Part shown: in pieces, positions 22,970 to 33,875 of the stretch
Position numbering within the stretch: the first letter of the stretch is position 1
How the letters are laid out: each line of letters starts with the position of its first letter
The notes under the pieces: model-generated
Seen by the model: the letters and a program-made list of their open reading frames with translations, nothing else
Databases searched by the model: none
Told to the model about the DNA's origin: nothing
Program-made: the position numbers and the translations under genes
Origin: Lineus longissimus
Lineage: Eukaryota; Nemertea; Pilidiophora; Heteronemertea; Lineidae
Length of the DNA: 60,000 bases
Direction: 5' to 3'
Assembly: GCF_910592395.1 (NCBI RefSeq)
Contig: NC_088324.1
Coordinates: 3,350,001-3,410,000, forward strand

Positions 22970-23398
22970 AATATAGCAAGGCTTGAGTACAAGGTTAATC
23001 TAATGGTCTACAAATGTCTACATGATTACGCACCAAAATATCTCGCAGACTGCTTAGAAGTTTACAAACCCTCACGCTCCCTGCGGTCAAGTACAATGGG
23101 TCTGTGTAAGGAAGTCCGCACAAACCGGTTGATAGGCTCCTCTGCATTCGCAGTGGCGGGACCAAAGCTATGGAATGAGCTGCCAAAAAGTGTTCGTGGC
23201 CAGAGTACCCTGGGTCGTTTTAAAACTGCACTAAAAACTCATGTTTTTAAGAAATTCTTTTGAATCCTTTGCACGTTTTCTTTAGTCATGACTTTTATTC
23301 TATCATGTATTAATGTTATGTTTTATTATAAATTGTAAAGCGCTTAGAAGTTTTAACAACGTTAAGCGCTATAAAAATGTTTTTAATAATAATAATAT
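22970..23398 (+). pseudogene. L2/CR1-like LINE 3' end, 5'-truncated
   Basis: An open frame from about 22973 reads ARLEYKVNLMVYKCLHDYAP, then KYL..., FAVAGPKLWNELPKSVRG, and ends FKTALKTHVFKKFF* at 23261-23263. This is the C-terminal signature of CR1/L2-clade LINE ORF2. The 3' UTR has GTAAAGCGCTTAGAAG and TTAAGCGCTATAAAAATG, followed by an AATAAT microsatellite at the end, the usual L2/CR1 terminus. Only the last ~100 residues remain. Confidence 0.78.
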
Positions 23399-23414
23399 AT
23401 TACTCACGAGGAAT

Positions 23415-23891
23415 TACTGTAGACTGGAAAAATTCGCGTGCAGAATATTTTCGCGAAATCTCTTGCTGTTAGCTAGATTCCTGTCTTTGTTGCCATGTTT
23501 GCACAGAGACACTGCATACAGCTTGGCCCCATGTCGATTTCAGCTTAGTAAACCATACGATGATAAAGGTGACAAAAAATCATGTATATACCGAGCGCAA
23601 TTAGCACGTATCATAATTACACCTAACAAACACACCTCTCGAACAACTATTTACTTTTGCCTAATTAAGGCTCATCTCTTGTGCCATAAGCGTATTCATT
23701 TGACAGTGTTAACAAATGAAATTGAGTATATTATATCGATGACATTTACGCTCGAGGCCCCTACACAAAGATCTGTATGTCAAAATAGACAGTTTTAATT
23801 TTGTTGGAAAAAAATTCTATATCTCGCGAAAATATTCTGCCGCGAATATGTCCATCGTTTGTCATTCGCAAACTTTCAGTACTCTCCAGTA
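23415..23891 (-). repeat. MITE with CGCGAAAATATTC-type ends (family R5), copy 1
   Basis: The left end, TACTGTAGACTGG then AATTCGCGTGCAGAATATTT, is matched in reverse orientation by sequence at 23822-23891. The interior matches the element at 39342-39739 in the opposite direction (for example GTCTATTTTGAC and TTGCCATGTTTGCACAG against related strings there). No coding content. Confidence 0.65.
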
Positions 23892-24253
23892 TGTTATTTT
23901 TCAAAATACATGTATTTGTTTGTTGTGGTTTTTAAAATCGTTACGGCCAGAGATATTTCATTTGTTCAGTATAATGCATTTCACTTTAGTACCTGTGTTA
24001 AAAAATTTTTAAAGTAAACCAATATTCACCTAAGAGACACTAGCGAGTTTTCGCAAATCTCACGAATTACAAATTACGAATTACGAATTGCTATTTATCT
24101 GAGAAAGAGACCACAAGTTCATTGGTTTCTTAGCTGATCAGCGCCGTACCCTTAGAAGAGTCACTCGGGATCCAAAGTTCTTTCACCACTTCACTGTAAT
24201 TTCTTAGTCGCAGCGAGTTTTGAATTCGTGGTGACAAACTGTTCTAGTCGTTA

Positions 24254-24694
24254 AGCCCGTAGCACACTAGCCGCCAACTTCGGCGTTCACAGGCGTTTTT
24301 TGCCGCAGGAGTCCTGAACGCCTGAAAAATCCCTAGTCTGTTACGAACGGCGTCGGCGAACGCGACTTGCCGCCACTTGCCGCAGCTAAACGCCAAATAT
24401 CTAACATGTTTGATTTTTGACGCGTGTCGCCGCGTTTGAACGCAAGAAGAAGCCAGGTGTGCTACGGATTGCCGCCTGAATTGGCGTCGGCGGCGAGGCT
24501 ATGGCCAATTAGTATGCGTCTTGATGTCATATGATTTCAAAATGGCAGCCTAAAGTGGCGGAAAAGACGCTACTGGACGCCGATTCAGGGCAGGTGTGCT
24601 CTGACCGGGATCCACTGGCCGCCAACTTCGGCGTCGAGAGGCGTCAGTTGAACGCTTCTTGTCGCCAAAGTTGGCGGCTAGTGTGCTGCGGGCT
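24254..24694. repeat. GC-rich Harbinger-type MITE with TTA target duplication
   Basis: The terminal inverted repeats are about 30 bp: AGCCCGTAGCACACTAGCCG then CCAACTT at the left, and the reverse complement with two mismatches at the right. The flanks are TTA at 24251-24253 and TTA at 24695-24697, the 3-bp duplication preferred by PIF/Harbinger elements. The 441-bp interior is rich in CGCC/GGCG and holds an extra internal copy of CCGCCAACTTCGGCGT near 24613. It encodes nothing. Confidence 0.8.
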
Positions 24695-24697
24695 TTA

Positions 24698-25149
24698 CTC
24701 TTGATTGTCGCAGTGTCCGTTTTTCAATACGACCGGAACTTGACGAAAGCATTCACTTCTAATACATAACACCAGATAAAGCTGACTGTCAATTGGAACG
24801 CAAGTTCCAGTGTAATTATAAGTTCGTAGTTCGTAATTCATACTCGTTACATTTGCGGAAACTCGCTATTATTAACTAAGAATCTTACAATACTCTTAAT
24901 GATTGTACATGTACATGCCTTCAAGAATAAGATCTTCACTGACAACCCTATACAAATATTATCTTGATTTTTAACATGGGAACTTTATATTACCTTCTGT
25001 TCCATGAGTGTTGCATGTAACAGTGAGCATTAACCCGCTCGATTAAAGGTGTGTCATATGTAACAAGGTGGAACACAGTGACATAAGTAATAGTTCCTCG
25101 GCCAGGAAACCCACAAGACCCCCGGGATTACAGTTCTCCTTAAGAAAGG
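24698..25149. other. Intergenic, nothing recognised
   Basis: No supported gene or repeat. Confidence 0.4.
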
Positions 25150-25366
25150 GGCTTTTTCCGAGTAATAAACGATTTATCTAAGTTTGCCCTGATTTATCAG
25201 TGAATTTCCGATTTTTTTTCTGGAGAACCATGAAAATACCACTTCTTGTATCTTCACCCCGCTATCAAAGACGCAACGTCATTTCCTTTTATCGTCGCAG
25301 TAGGAGGCTTTTTCCGAGTAATAAACGATTTATCTAAGTTTGCCCTGATTTATCGGTGAATTTCCG
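25150..25366. repeat. 61-bp direct repeat, two copies, period 156 bp
   Basis: 25150-25210 and 25306-25366 differ at about one base. Each begins GGCTTTTTCCGAGTAATAAA and ends GTGAATTTCCG. The near identity indicates a recent local duplication. Confidence 0.85.
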
Positions 25367-25374
25367 CCATAGGC

Positions 25375-25650
25375 GAGACGTCGGAAAAATCCATATCCTC
25401 ACCTAGACGTCACAGGGTAGATCCCAACTCCAGGAAACGCCTTACTAGTGCATCGTTCCACGTTGAAAGGATCAATGCACGGAGAGCTAGCACTGGTAAA
25501 ATCGCAGTCAACATTGGAAAAGCGCGATAATTCAATTAGATTTTTTTCATGTTTCATTTTTTGTGCAATTTGTTTGTGGGAACTACTTATGTAGAATAGC
25601 ATTGACTGGGCAGCCGACATCTTGGTAATATTGCCCTTAATAATGCCCAT
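25375..25650 (+). repeat. Unclassified repeat family R1, copy A
   Basis: Shared blocks in order are GACGTCGGAAAAATC, GACGTCACAGGGTAGA, CTCCAGGAAACGCCTTACTA, TTGTGCAATTTG, ACTGGGCAGCCGAC and GGTAATATTGCCCTTAATAA. The same order is found at 35875-36150 and, reversed, at 27185-27560. The 83-codon minus-strand frame here is an accident of the repeat. Likely a non-autonomous element; its ends are not resolved. Confidence 0.6.
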
Positions 25651-27184
25651 GGTACTTTAAAGATCAAAGGGGTCACTGAGATGTGAGCAAAAAACACCCA
25701 GTGTGAGCCCGGCTGGGTTACAAAGCTACACCTGCTAGTTGTTTCCCCTCCCACGCCTTTGTCCAAGGACAGTTATTCCCAGAGTTGATATAGCTGGAAA
25801 GCAATTGGTAAAGAACCTGTGAGATCACTCACATGAGTGACGCCGGCTCAAACTTGCAGTTAGGACCAATCTAATGCAGTATTTGCCGCCCGGTCAATTC
25901 TCCCGCTTTTATTCTCCCACTGTAATCCGTGTTGACGTGCATACAACACAGTCAGGACGGCATGACGCAAAAAACTCCAATTGCACTGAACTGTTGGTTA
26001 GAAGGCTTCGTCCTTATTCCTGACCAACTGTATATTATTATATTGTGCATAAATGCGAAGTAGAATTATCCGCAACCTATTTATGTAGCCAAGAGGCTTG
26101 AACGGAGAATCATAGTGATGATGCGTTCAATGATACGTGTCGGCCGTTGATTCGTTACCTGGTATGGTCGACAAAGTATATAGCACTGGCCGCACCTTGT
26201 GAAAATTGCTTGGCACGAAGGCTGGTCCGGTAACGATGTGCAGCTTTCGGCTAAGCTCGGCATTGACCTTTTCAAGACTCTGGCTCATTTTAAGTTAAAA
26301 TTCATATTTGCATATTTACGGGGTTCGCGTTCCTCTCTCGACTTTTGATTGCAGTCACACGAAATGGTTCCATAAGGTGGTGCCCCCTAGGGCCGCGTAT
26401 GGATATTAGTATAGCCATACGCGTGTGATGCGTCTTTGCCATGTGCAGGATTGTATAGTGAGTGTATTGACCTTGTATCAGGCTTGAGGTATGGCCATTG
26501 TGGTCTACTCTGTTATGTTCGTGAATGTGTACTGTAAGGCATTGATAGGCATTTTGTAATAAAAACATTTACGGTAAAATGTAGTGTGACGTAGGTTTGT
26601 TAAAACTTTATTAAGCATGTTTGTATGGAGTCCCATGGACACGGAAACGGTCCATTCAAAGCGGTCTCTTGGGTATAGAATATGCGTGAACTCCATCCGA
26701 TACGTGCGCTTATTATATATTTAAGCACAATCGCTCTCCTATTTCCAACCTAGTAACAGATCGAGCACACACACCAGGTTGTTACAGTACGAGGCCGCTG
26801 CCAGAGAAATAATTTGGAATCGACAAGTGCAGATAATGCGTTTTTCTGGCCATCTCTAGGACCTGCTCTTTCAATTCTGAGGGGGGAAGGACTTGTACTT
26901 CATGCGCAACCCTCCTAATCCACCATTGCCTGATCTAGGGCATAACTAATCGACAGTACTTTCTGAATCTCCCAATATCACACAAAACCATTGGCCTTGA
27001 TGATTCGTCGCCACAGAAAGCAGGCAACTAAATACCAGTGTTGTCGGGGTCACAACCGGAGTAATATCTAACTATACAACCAAGTGAATCTCTGTCGCCG
27101 AAGGGATTGTTTTTTTCACTTTATTTCCAATATGTATGTCATGCTCGACCAGTTTAGACCCAACCATAATCTTGATTAGGAACA
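25651..27184. other. Intergenic, nothing recognised
   Basis: Only short frames without motifs. Confidence 0.4.
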
Positions 27185-27560
27185 TTATTAAGGGCAATAT
27201 TACCAAGCTGCCGGCTGCCCAGTCACCTCCAATTCTACATTAAGTAGTTTCCAAATTGCACAAAAAAAGAAAATGTTCAAAATCTGACATAATTATCAAC
27301 CTAAATGTTAGATTAATTCACGTGTGATGTATTTTAAATGTATTTTTGATATGCCTTGTTTATTACTGTCAAACCTGATGATTATGCAAGTTTTCAAGGG
27401 AGTAATAAATACCAATTATTATTATTATTATTCTGATTTTGACTCTGATTAGGACCCGAGTTAGGCCTTGCGTCAATCAACTCCATGTAGACCGATGCAG
27501 TAGCAAGGCGTTGCCAGGAGCCATGGATCTACACTGTGACGTCTCGCTTTTGACATCGGT
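27185..27560 (-). repeat. Repeat family R1, copy B, interrupted
   Basis: Read on the minus strand it shows GACGTCACAGTGTAGATCC and GGCAACGCCTTGCTA, then foreign AT-rich sequence with an (AAT)n tract (about 27300-27430), then GTGCAATTTGG, ACTGGGCAGCCGGC and TTGGTAATATTGCCCTTAA. So an (AAT)n-tailed sequence interrupts the repeat. Confidence 0.55.
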
Positions 27561-28639
27561 TGTTCCATGTTGCTTAATCGAGGAAGCCCCCAATCAACCT
27601 CGGTGGCGGATGACGTTACTCGATATTGTCAATATTGGTAAATTATAGAGTGCTTGAATGTTTATCATGTTTATCCACATATCTTTGGCTCAACTTAGAA
27701 TATAAAACATAATATCAAAATATCGGAAGTGCAGCCTCTCTGCCAACGTGAATCCGACCACAGATTGCAAGAAAAGAGGAACTTCTAAGTTATACCCTAT
27801 CTTTGATATGATTATATCAAACACATTAATTGAAACGATTCATCAATGTTAAAGTTTAAACTCCACAGCAGAACCCAAGCTTGAGGTCGCATGTCTTCTT
27901 CCAGATGGGATGAATGTTACAACTGACATTACTCTCTGCGAATAACCATGGATCGCTACCCATTCTCCTTCAATCTGTTGTCTTGGCTGTTGGGGACTTG
28001 ACTGGTTGACAGTGTTTTGTACCAGGTTTTCTTTAGCGCCTGACATGATGTTGCATAATTTTTTCTGTGAGTCAACATTCGCCACAGACAGCATAATTAC
28101 CACAGCTCCCTATATGAATACCCAGGGCAAATATAAAATATAATATAAAACCCGATTAACGTTTCTTTACTGCAATAAAAACAGGCTAACCACTGCAGAT
28201 TAACAAGTAAGTGAGTGTTCCGGAACGAGTGGAGTCCGTGCGGAGGGTGTCGGAAAACCCTAGGTGAACTACTTCCTCCGTCTGGTGCTGCCACCCACTA
28301 TGCTCGCGGCATTTGTTGTACTAAGTTCATAACTTCACGCCATTGCCTCTTCACCATTCGCGAAATAGTTCGTTAAAATGGAGTGGAGTTTGATTTTTCC
28401 GGTCACAGCTCCTCAGACCAATCAACGCATATCACCCAGATTTCCCCAATCATCAAAATCAAGACAACATCACAACCCCAGACATATCATTTCATTTCAC
28501 CCTAATTGCCCCAACCCCACAGTAAGCCAACAACCTAAAACAACCCGCGCCATGGGTATTAAGCTAGTAATTACTAATGCTCTGTACATTTTTGTGGCCT
28601 GTGAGATGCTGTAATACCGTAGGCGCCACACCACTATTA
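27561..28639. other. Intergenic, nothing recognised
   Basis: No supported gene or repeat. Confidence 0.4.
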
Positions 28640-28645
28640 GCTCGA

Positions 28646-29090
28646 TCAAGTTGTCTTGTGGACTGAGTGGTTTGTAAGTTTCTTACCCTTCAGGCCAGCG
28701 TTGTTGGCCATTCGAGAAAGCATTTTGCCAAGGTTGTTGGCGCCCAAAGCCATGGCGCAGAACCACTTGGAAGTTGCTTTGGCATTATAATTTACTGCGA
28801 GAAAGAATGGTGATGAGGGTGTCATCATGCTTTCAAGCCTCTCACTCTGGAACGTCTTATACCAAGCCACTGGACACCTGCTTGGGTCTCTTTGATTTGG
28901 AATTATTTTGGGATTGAAGAACCTGCAGTGCCTGTTATTGCCATCTCTCGTCTTTGTACTTCTCTTCGATACGCATAGAAGTGCATTCCCCTGGCTGTCC
29001 CTCTTGAGTACCATAACCCCCCCCCCCCCCCCACTGAAATTGACGTGCCTCATCCCTCCCCCGAAGTCCCATTAATTTTGTCGTGTAGTA
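28646..29090 (-). pseudogene. Crypton-like tyrosine recombinase (DUF3504-type) fragment
   Basis: On the minus strand, near 29080, comes GLRGRDEARQFQW, the first active-site Arg motif of this recombinase type. After a long G-run (about 29020-29036) that shifts the frame come STKTRDGNNRHCRFFNPK, RCPVAWYKTFQSERLESM, SPFFLAVNYN, WFCAMALGANNLGKML, AGLKGKKLTNHSVHKT. Relatives end in NHSxRKT, where the Arg is catalytic; here it is His. The frame then stops and the Tyr region is missing. It is a dead relic of a Crypton or of a DUF3504 host-domesticated gene. Confidence 0.68.
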
Positions 29091-29444
29091 CCAGATCATG
29101 TTCTGAGTGGATATCCATCATGTACACCTAATTGTCCGGAGGACCGCATGCCAGTTGCTGCTCATTTTTCGATTACAACGCATCTGCCTTGTTGGGCTTG
29201 TCGCCGGACCTGTTTCATAAAGCCTAATAAAGTACCTTTAGCCCTAATGCTAGGATAAAGTCACTCCTTCAAGGAAGAACGCGTTTCATAAACGTGCCTT
29301 TAGAATATCTAGGTTAATGTTACCATTAAGAGTGTTTCAGGTAGTGGTTTTATCCTGTCTTTATTTTATTCGGTTCCTTTAAACCTCAAGGTAGTCTAGA
29401 GTTCCTTTAGTCGCGAGGACTTCGTCCAGGGTAAACGTGGAATC

Positions 29445-30305
29445 ATGTTGCGCTTGATTCAGGAACGGAATAGGCGAAATCTTCGACGAGAACGGGTATT
29501 TAGGGATCGATTCAATCCGCTGGATTCCATGAGAGATGATTTATTCATCAAGAGATATCGTTTCCCGAAGGACATATGTTTCGATTTTTGTCGTCAGGTG
29601 TCGAAGGAGTTGGAGCATCCTACTCAGAGAAATGACGCCCTCCCAGTATCATTGCAAGTGTGCATAGCATTACGATATTTCGCAACCGGGCATGAACAAT
29701 CTAGTATCGGTGATATTCACCATGTGAGCATTGCGACAACATCGAGGTGTATTGGCGCTGTGTCATCCGCGTTTGCAGCACGCATTGACCAACACGTTCA
29801 CTTCGAGAGGGACCTCCAGAAGGTCAAAACCAAATTTTTTGATAACACGGGTTTTCCAAGAGTAATTGGATCGATGGATGGGACCCATTGTCGTATACGC
29901 AAGCCTCACAAGATTTGGATGTTGGGGGCCTCGGCCGGGGTATCCTTGCAAGAGGTGGCTTCTGACACCTCTTGCCACTGCCCAAACCAGACAGGAAAGG
30001 GCATTCCAGCGGATGCAAATAAGAGCCAGATGCATCATAGAACGTTGCAACGGTCTCCTAAAGCAATGGTTCAGATGCCTCCGCAAGGAGATTCAATACA
30101 CACCACAAAAGGCAAGCATTATTATTCAGTCCTGCTGCCTGCGCCACAACATTGCTGTCCGGGATAGATTGCCCTAGTGGAGGATTCAGATGACGATGAC
30201 GATGATGACGAGGACTCTGATGATGACGCAGGGGATGATGACTTTCCTCCTCGAGACATGGATGTGAACGGCAATCATATTCGCCAGCTTGTAATTGAGT
30301 TCTGA
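29445..30305 (+). pseudogene. Harbinger transposase (HARBI1-like), deleted and frameshifted
   Basis: The start ATG is at 29445. The N-terminus reads RDRFNPLDSMRDDLFIKRYR, then the HTH-like middle and GFPRVIGSMDGTHCRIRKP, which holds the first catalytic Asp. Near 29925-29935 the sequence jumps in another frame to GYPCKRWLLTPL, losing roughly 40-50 residues that include the second catalytic Asp. The third acidic residue remains in IERCNGLLKQ, and LRHNIAV follows. After a TAG and another frame change, an Asp-rich tail ends RQLVIEF* near 30305. DDE chemistry is therefore lost. Confidence 0.8.
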
Positions 30306-30371
30306 GTAGAACTGCACTAAAACATCAAATTCAGTATCAGTCCAATTGCGAGATCGCTGTCTCTTGGCCAT
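30300..30371 (-). pseudogene. Harbinger Myb/SANT-like accessory protein, N-terminal stub
   Basis: From ATG 30371 on the minus strand the frame reads MAKRQRSRNWTDTEFDVLV, the start of a Myb-like DNA-binding helix, then runs at about 30305 into antisense of the transposase tail. The rest of the gene is deleted. In intact Harbingers this protein brings the transposase to the ends. Confidence 0.6.
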
Positions 30372-30716
30372 GTTCCCGGCACAGAGTTAATGCATGGGAA
30401 GGAAGTTTCGTAGGACGAAAAGGCATTCATATAGTGTATATGTAGTAACCAAAAACACTGAAATTGACACATTTTGCCACAGCCCGATCATGTATTACGA
30501 ATCTCAACACAATAAATCACTCTGCGTTCGAATAACTTTTTTTTTCACCAATGAGGTACACCATACAATCATTTATTAATGGCAGACCTGTTAATGTAAT
30601 GGCAGAGTAAAAACGAGTTATGAAACGCGTTTAATACGCAGCTTTAAATAGACGTTATATCCTTCCTTTATGGTACCTTGAAGGAAGTCTGTTAAAAAGT
30701 TTTATGAAACAGGTCC

Positions 30717-31421
30717 CAGGCCATTACATTTTAGTTCCTTTCTAGATGATGTAAGTACATGTACATCTCTGGCTAATTTGAATTCTGCAAATTCAATTAT
30801 TGTCACTGGATAACCCTTGTTTTTGAGATGGCAGTCAATTCCTCTAACATAGCTGGTAAAAGTGTCGAGCTCATATACTTGTTACCATCAGGCTTTTAAG
30901 CTGCATGATATGATGAATGATCCCAGAAGGTGGTTGAGCTCCCTTGGCGGGTAGTTTAAGCTTGTTAATTTCATTCACCCACTGCAGCAATCGCATTGCA
31001 CTCGCCTTATTTTTCCTTTTAGTGTAAAAAGAAAAACTCAGCAGCCCAAAACCGATTATATTATTCAAATCTTGTGAGTAAGCATTCTTCTTTCGAACAT
31101 ATCTAGAATACGGTGTGCGTGATACTGCTTTGAGCATAACAAGAGAATTCCCGTTGCGCGGAAATTCTTTCGTGCACACCTAACAACGGGTGAACCAGTA
31201 TGCGTATGCGTACGCTGGAACGTATCGAAAAATGATCTCATATTTGCCTACGTGGACAAACGTTTTGAATGAATGAGTGTTTGAAAAAGGCCTTTGAAGA
31301 AAAGAGCAAGTTATTAAGTTATTAGCGCAAGGAAATGGTGTTTTGGAAAAATCATATTTTCATGATATTTCTAAACTGACCTTTTTATATTTGAACAGTT
31401 TCGTTTAACATTATTGGGGGT
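30717..31421. other. Intergenic; unrecognised minus-strand frame
   Basis: A 102-codon minus-strand frame at 30871-31179 has no motif I know and no splice support. It may be a transposon remnant or chance. Confidence 0.3.
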
Positions 31422-31640
31422 TTGGGATGGTGCAAAAGGGCTCTCCATCTGTCTGGGTGTGGGGGTGTGTCGGGGGGGGGTGGTGTTAGGGCTTTCCACC
31501 TGTCTTGGGTGGGGGTAGGGGGATCGTGTCAAAAGGGCTCGCCACCAGTCCAGAGGGAGCGGGGTGGTGACAAAAGGGCTCTCCACCAGTCTGGACTGGA
31601 GGGAGGGGATGGTGTCAAAAGTGCTCTTCACCGGTTACTT
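31422..31640. repeat. G-rich minisatellite, unit about 50 bp
   Basis: Four to five degenerate units built on GGGCTCTCCACC-AGTCTGG followed by a G-rich block and GTGTCAAAA. Runs of G in each unit could form G-quadruplexes on the plus strand. The open frame across it is a by-product. Confidence 0.75.
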
Positions 31641-32094
31641 CCCATTCAGAGGCCTATGTTATTTTGTTTTTTTTTGTTTTTTTGGGGGGGCTGCTATATG
31701 AAAGGGCCTGTGGTTTTATATATACCACCCAACGTGTTGCCTTTGACCTGTTTCTGGTGGTGGACATGGGGGGGGGGGGGGGTGTAATGACAACAGGTCA
31801 AACTTTTCACACAACACTGTTATGCTGACATTAACTGAGTTGTGGTTGTGATAGTATGTGTGTGGGGGGGGTTGTTGACCATGTCCTACATGGGATCCTG
31901 TATAGATCACTGCCTCGTAATCAATTCTTCCAACATCTATTCATCACACTATTCAATCAACACCGCCCAGAATTCAACACTCCTCGAGGTAAACTTTCCT
32001 CTAACATGTCCTAGGATGGGTACCATGCTTGATCTAGGCCAATAATTTGTTGTTCTTGAACTACCTCATCTAAACATACCTGCACCAAGGGTGA
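31641..32094. other. Intergenic with poly-T and poly-G tracts
   Basis: Homopolymer tracts near 31665-31690, 31767-31782 and 31863-31870. No gene recognised. Confidence 0.4.
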
Positions 32095-33440
32095 CATTAT
32101 AGTGTAAATGCACTATGCGCCAATAAATCCTAGTTTTGAATTCAGCGGTTATGGTGTAATCAGGCACACCCATAACCGCTTGGGCGGTACAAAATATGAA
32201 AGCATTTCAAAATCATTTAAACCATGTTAATATTTGCTACATAATTTGTGATGTTTTAGAAATGAAATTGATACCTCACTGTCGGTATTGATGGCTTACT
32301 GAACTTTGCGCAATATTTCGCCAAAAAAATATTCTACGCAACGGTCCCTAGGTGACTTTTCCTATTCATAATACACAGCCTGTCCATCCTAGATCGTGGT
32401 TACATGGGGAGTAATCGTTGTAAAATTAGGCCAAACGCAAAGACAGTTAACCCGGGTACCACTATGTTTACGATGCGAACAAGCCGTGTAAGTCATTATC
32501 AGCATTTTTTTCATTGAACATTTGCGGGTACAGCGTCACAGGGAGCAGCATTGAACGGTAAACAGGTTCACATCATATTCAGACAACGGCTTGTAACGGC
32601 CATACAGGAAACGATTCGCATCAAAAACCGACGATCACAACTATTCGCTTGCTGAGAGTATACATTACGCGCATACTGTTTCGGATTGGGGGCGGGTTAT
32701 ACATAGGACAGGAGGAGTTAGGCTTCATTTATTGAAGACAGCAAACGGAACAACACTTCTTTCTTCCTACAAACATGGTCGACTGGTTCATTATAAAAAG
32801 AGAGACAAACAAGTACAAAGGGTTTGCACAACTTAGGGCAGGTGGCAGCACTGGTGGTGTAAAGGGCAAACCGGCCCAATGTAAACTAGTCTGAACCCAG
32901 ACAATCCTCAACACATACATTACATTCAGACATTTGAGCTTCCAAGCTTTGAGAAATAACAGGTCATGTGCGAATTTGGCATGTAATTTTGGTAATTTAC
33001 GTGAGTACATTTTCAACCCCGAAAATTGTGATGAAGTTATGCTTTTATTTAGTAAAAATCGGTAGGCATGTCCAACAAGACATGTGTTTCAGCTGCCTGG
33101 GTGGGTGTGGGTCATCACTCAAAAGTCGTTCTCTGCAATGCATGCAAGCACTGCGTGTGTGTGTGATTGATGTATACAATGTACGTTGATTAATTAATTG
33201 TTTGTCGTACCTTCTTCGATCGAGGTCCGAACAAATATTCAGGCTAGAGTACCGCGGTAAAACATAATGGTCGCTCCCCCATTTCGCTCGTTTCGTTTCG
33301 TTGCGCAAAGTCCAGTAAGCCGGTATTGATTGTCTTACCAAAACCACTTTGGTGGAGCTAAAATATAATGGCCAAGCTCAACCCTCGCGGTGCAGGTGAG
33401 ACAACCAATATCTCTAGTTATGTATCAATTTCTTAAATCA
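32095..33440. repeat. Repeat family R2, third copy, split by a TIR insertion
   Basis: 32095-32292 and 33321-33440 together make one R2 unit: AAATGCACTATGCGCC, TTCAGCGGTTATGG and CGGTATTGAT on the left; CGGTATTGATTGTCTTACC and CCCTCGCGGT on the right. The tandem copy at 21776-22110 shows the uninterrupted order near 21996. Confidence 0.7.
32293..33320. mobile_element. TIR element with 20-bp ends and exact 10-bp target duplication
   Basis: The left end reads GGCTTACTGAACTTTGCGCA and the right end is the reverse complement with one mismatch. The flanks are CGGTATTGAT at 32283-32292 and again at 33321-33330. A 10-bp duplication with short TIRs fits Mutator-like elements best; hAT and P-type elements usually give 8 bp. 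The 1.03-kb interior has no transposase and no recognised gene. Confidence 0.75.
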
Positions 33441-33851
33441 CACATCAACCATGTCGGCGAATAATTTCCTAGTCCTTGTAAAAGTTCGCACCACATTTTG
33501 TCAAATGAACATGGAAGGTATACACACATGAATCGGTTATACTAGTAATTTCCCATGAACGAACATACATGTAGAGTCGATCGGAATGGCATGAATGGCG
33601 CTCCAGAGGATTAAAATATGACCGATGAAATGTGCAGATAACTGGTAGTTCTTGCCTCCGATTTATGATTTATGTTGTTATTTGTATAATATAATTATCA
33701 TTAAATATTATGCGCGTATTTACTGGCGGCTTTGTGATTTTTCCGAGGATTTCCGCGCAAATCCGCGTTTTATAACTGCCGCGAGTGACATTGCGCAACG
33801 AGCATTGATCGTGGATCACTTGCTTGGTAGTAGCCGTGGTGGAACGACAGG
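33441..33851. other. Intergenic, nothing recognised
   Basis: An 87-codon frame overlaps here but lacks a motif. Confidence 0.4.
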
Positions 33852-33875
33852 GCTTACTGGACTTTGCGCAATATT
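33852..33875. repeat. Third copy of the TIR sequence
   Basis: GGCTTACTGGACTTTGCGCA at about 33850-33870 matches the ends of the element at 32293-33320. It overlaps the stop codon of the gag-like frame. No partner end was found to the right. Confidence 0.65.

Larger units (their letters stand above)
29206..30716 (+). mobile_element. PIF/Harbinger DNA transposon, internally deleted
   Basis: The terminal repeats read GGACCTGTTTCATAAA at the left and the reverse complement at 30701-30716. A second inverted pair inside the ends carries CTTCAAGG and ACGCGTTTCATAA. It holds the transposase on the plus strand and the start of a Myb/SANT-like accessory gene on the minus strand, the standard two-gene Harbinger plan. 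The flanks do not show a clean 3-bp duplication. Both genes are broken, so it cannot move on its own. Confidence 0.78.

Noticed and set aside
30871-31179. 102-codon minus-strand frame as a gene
   Set aside because: No recognisable domain and no supporting splice sites or neighbours.
31422-31787. 121-codon Gly-rich plus-strand frame
   Set aside because: A by-product of the G-rich minisatellite.
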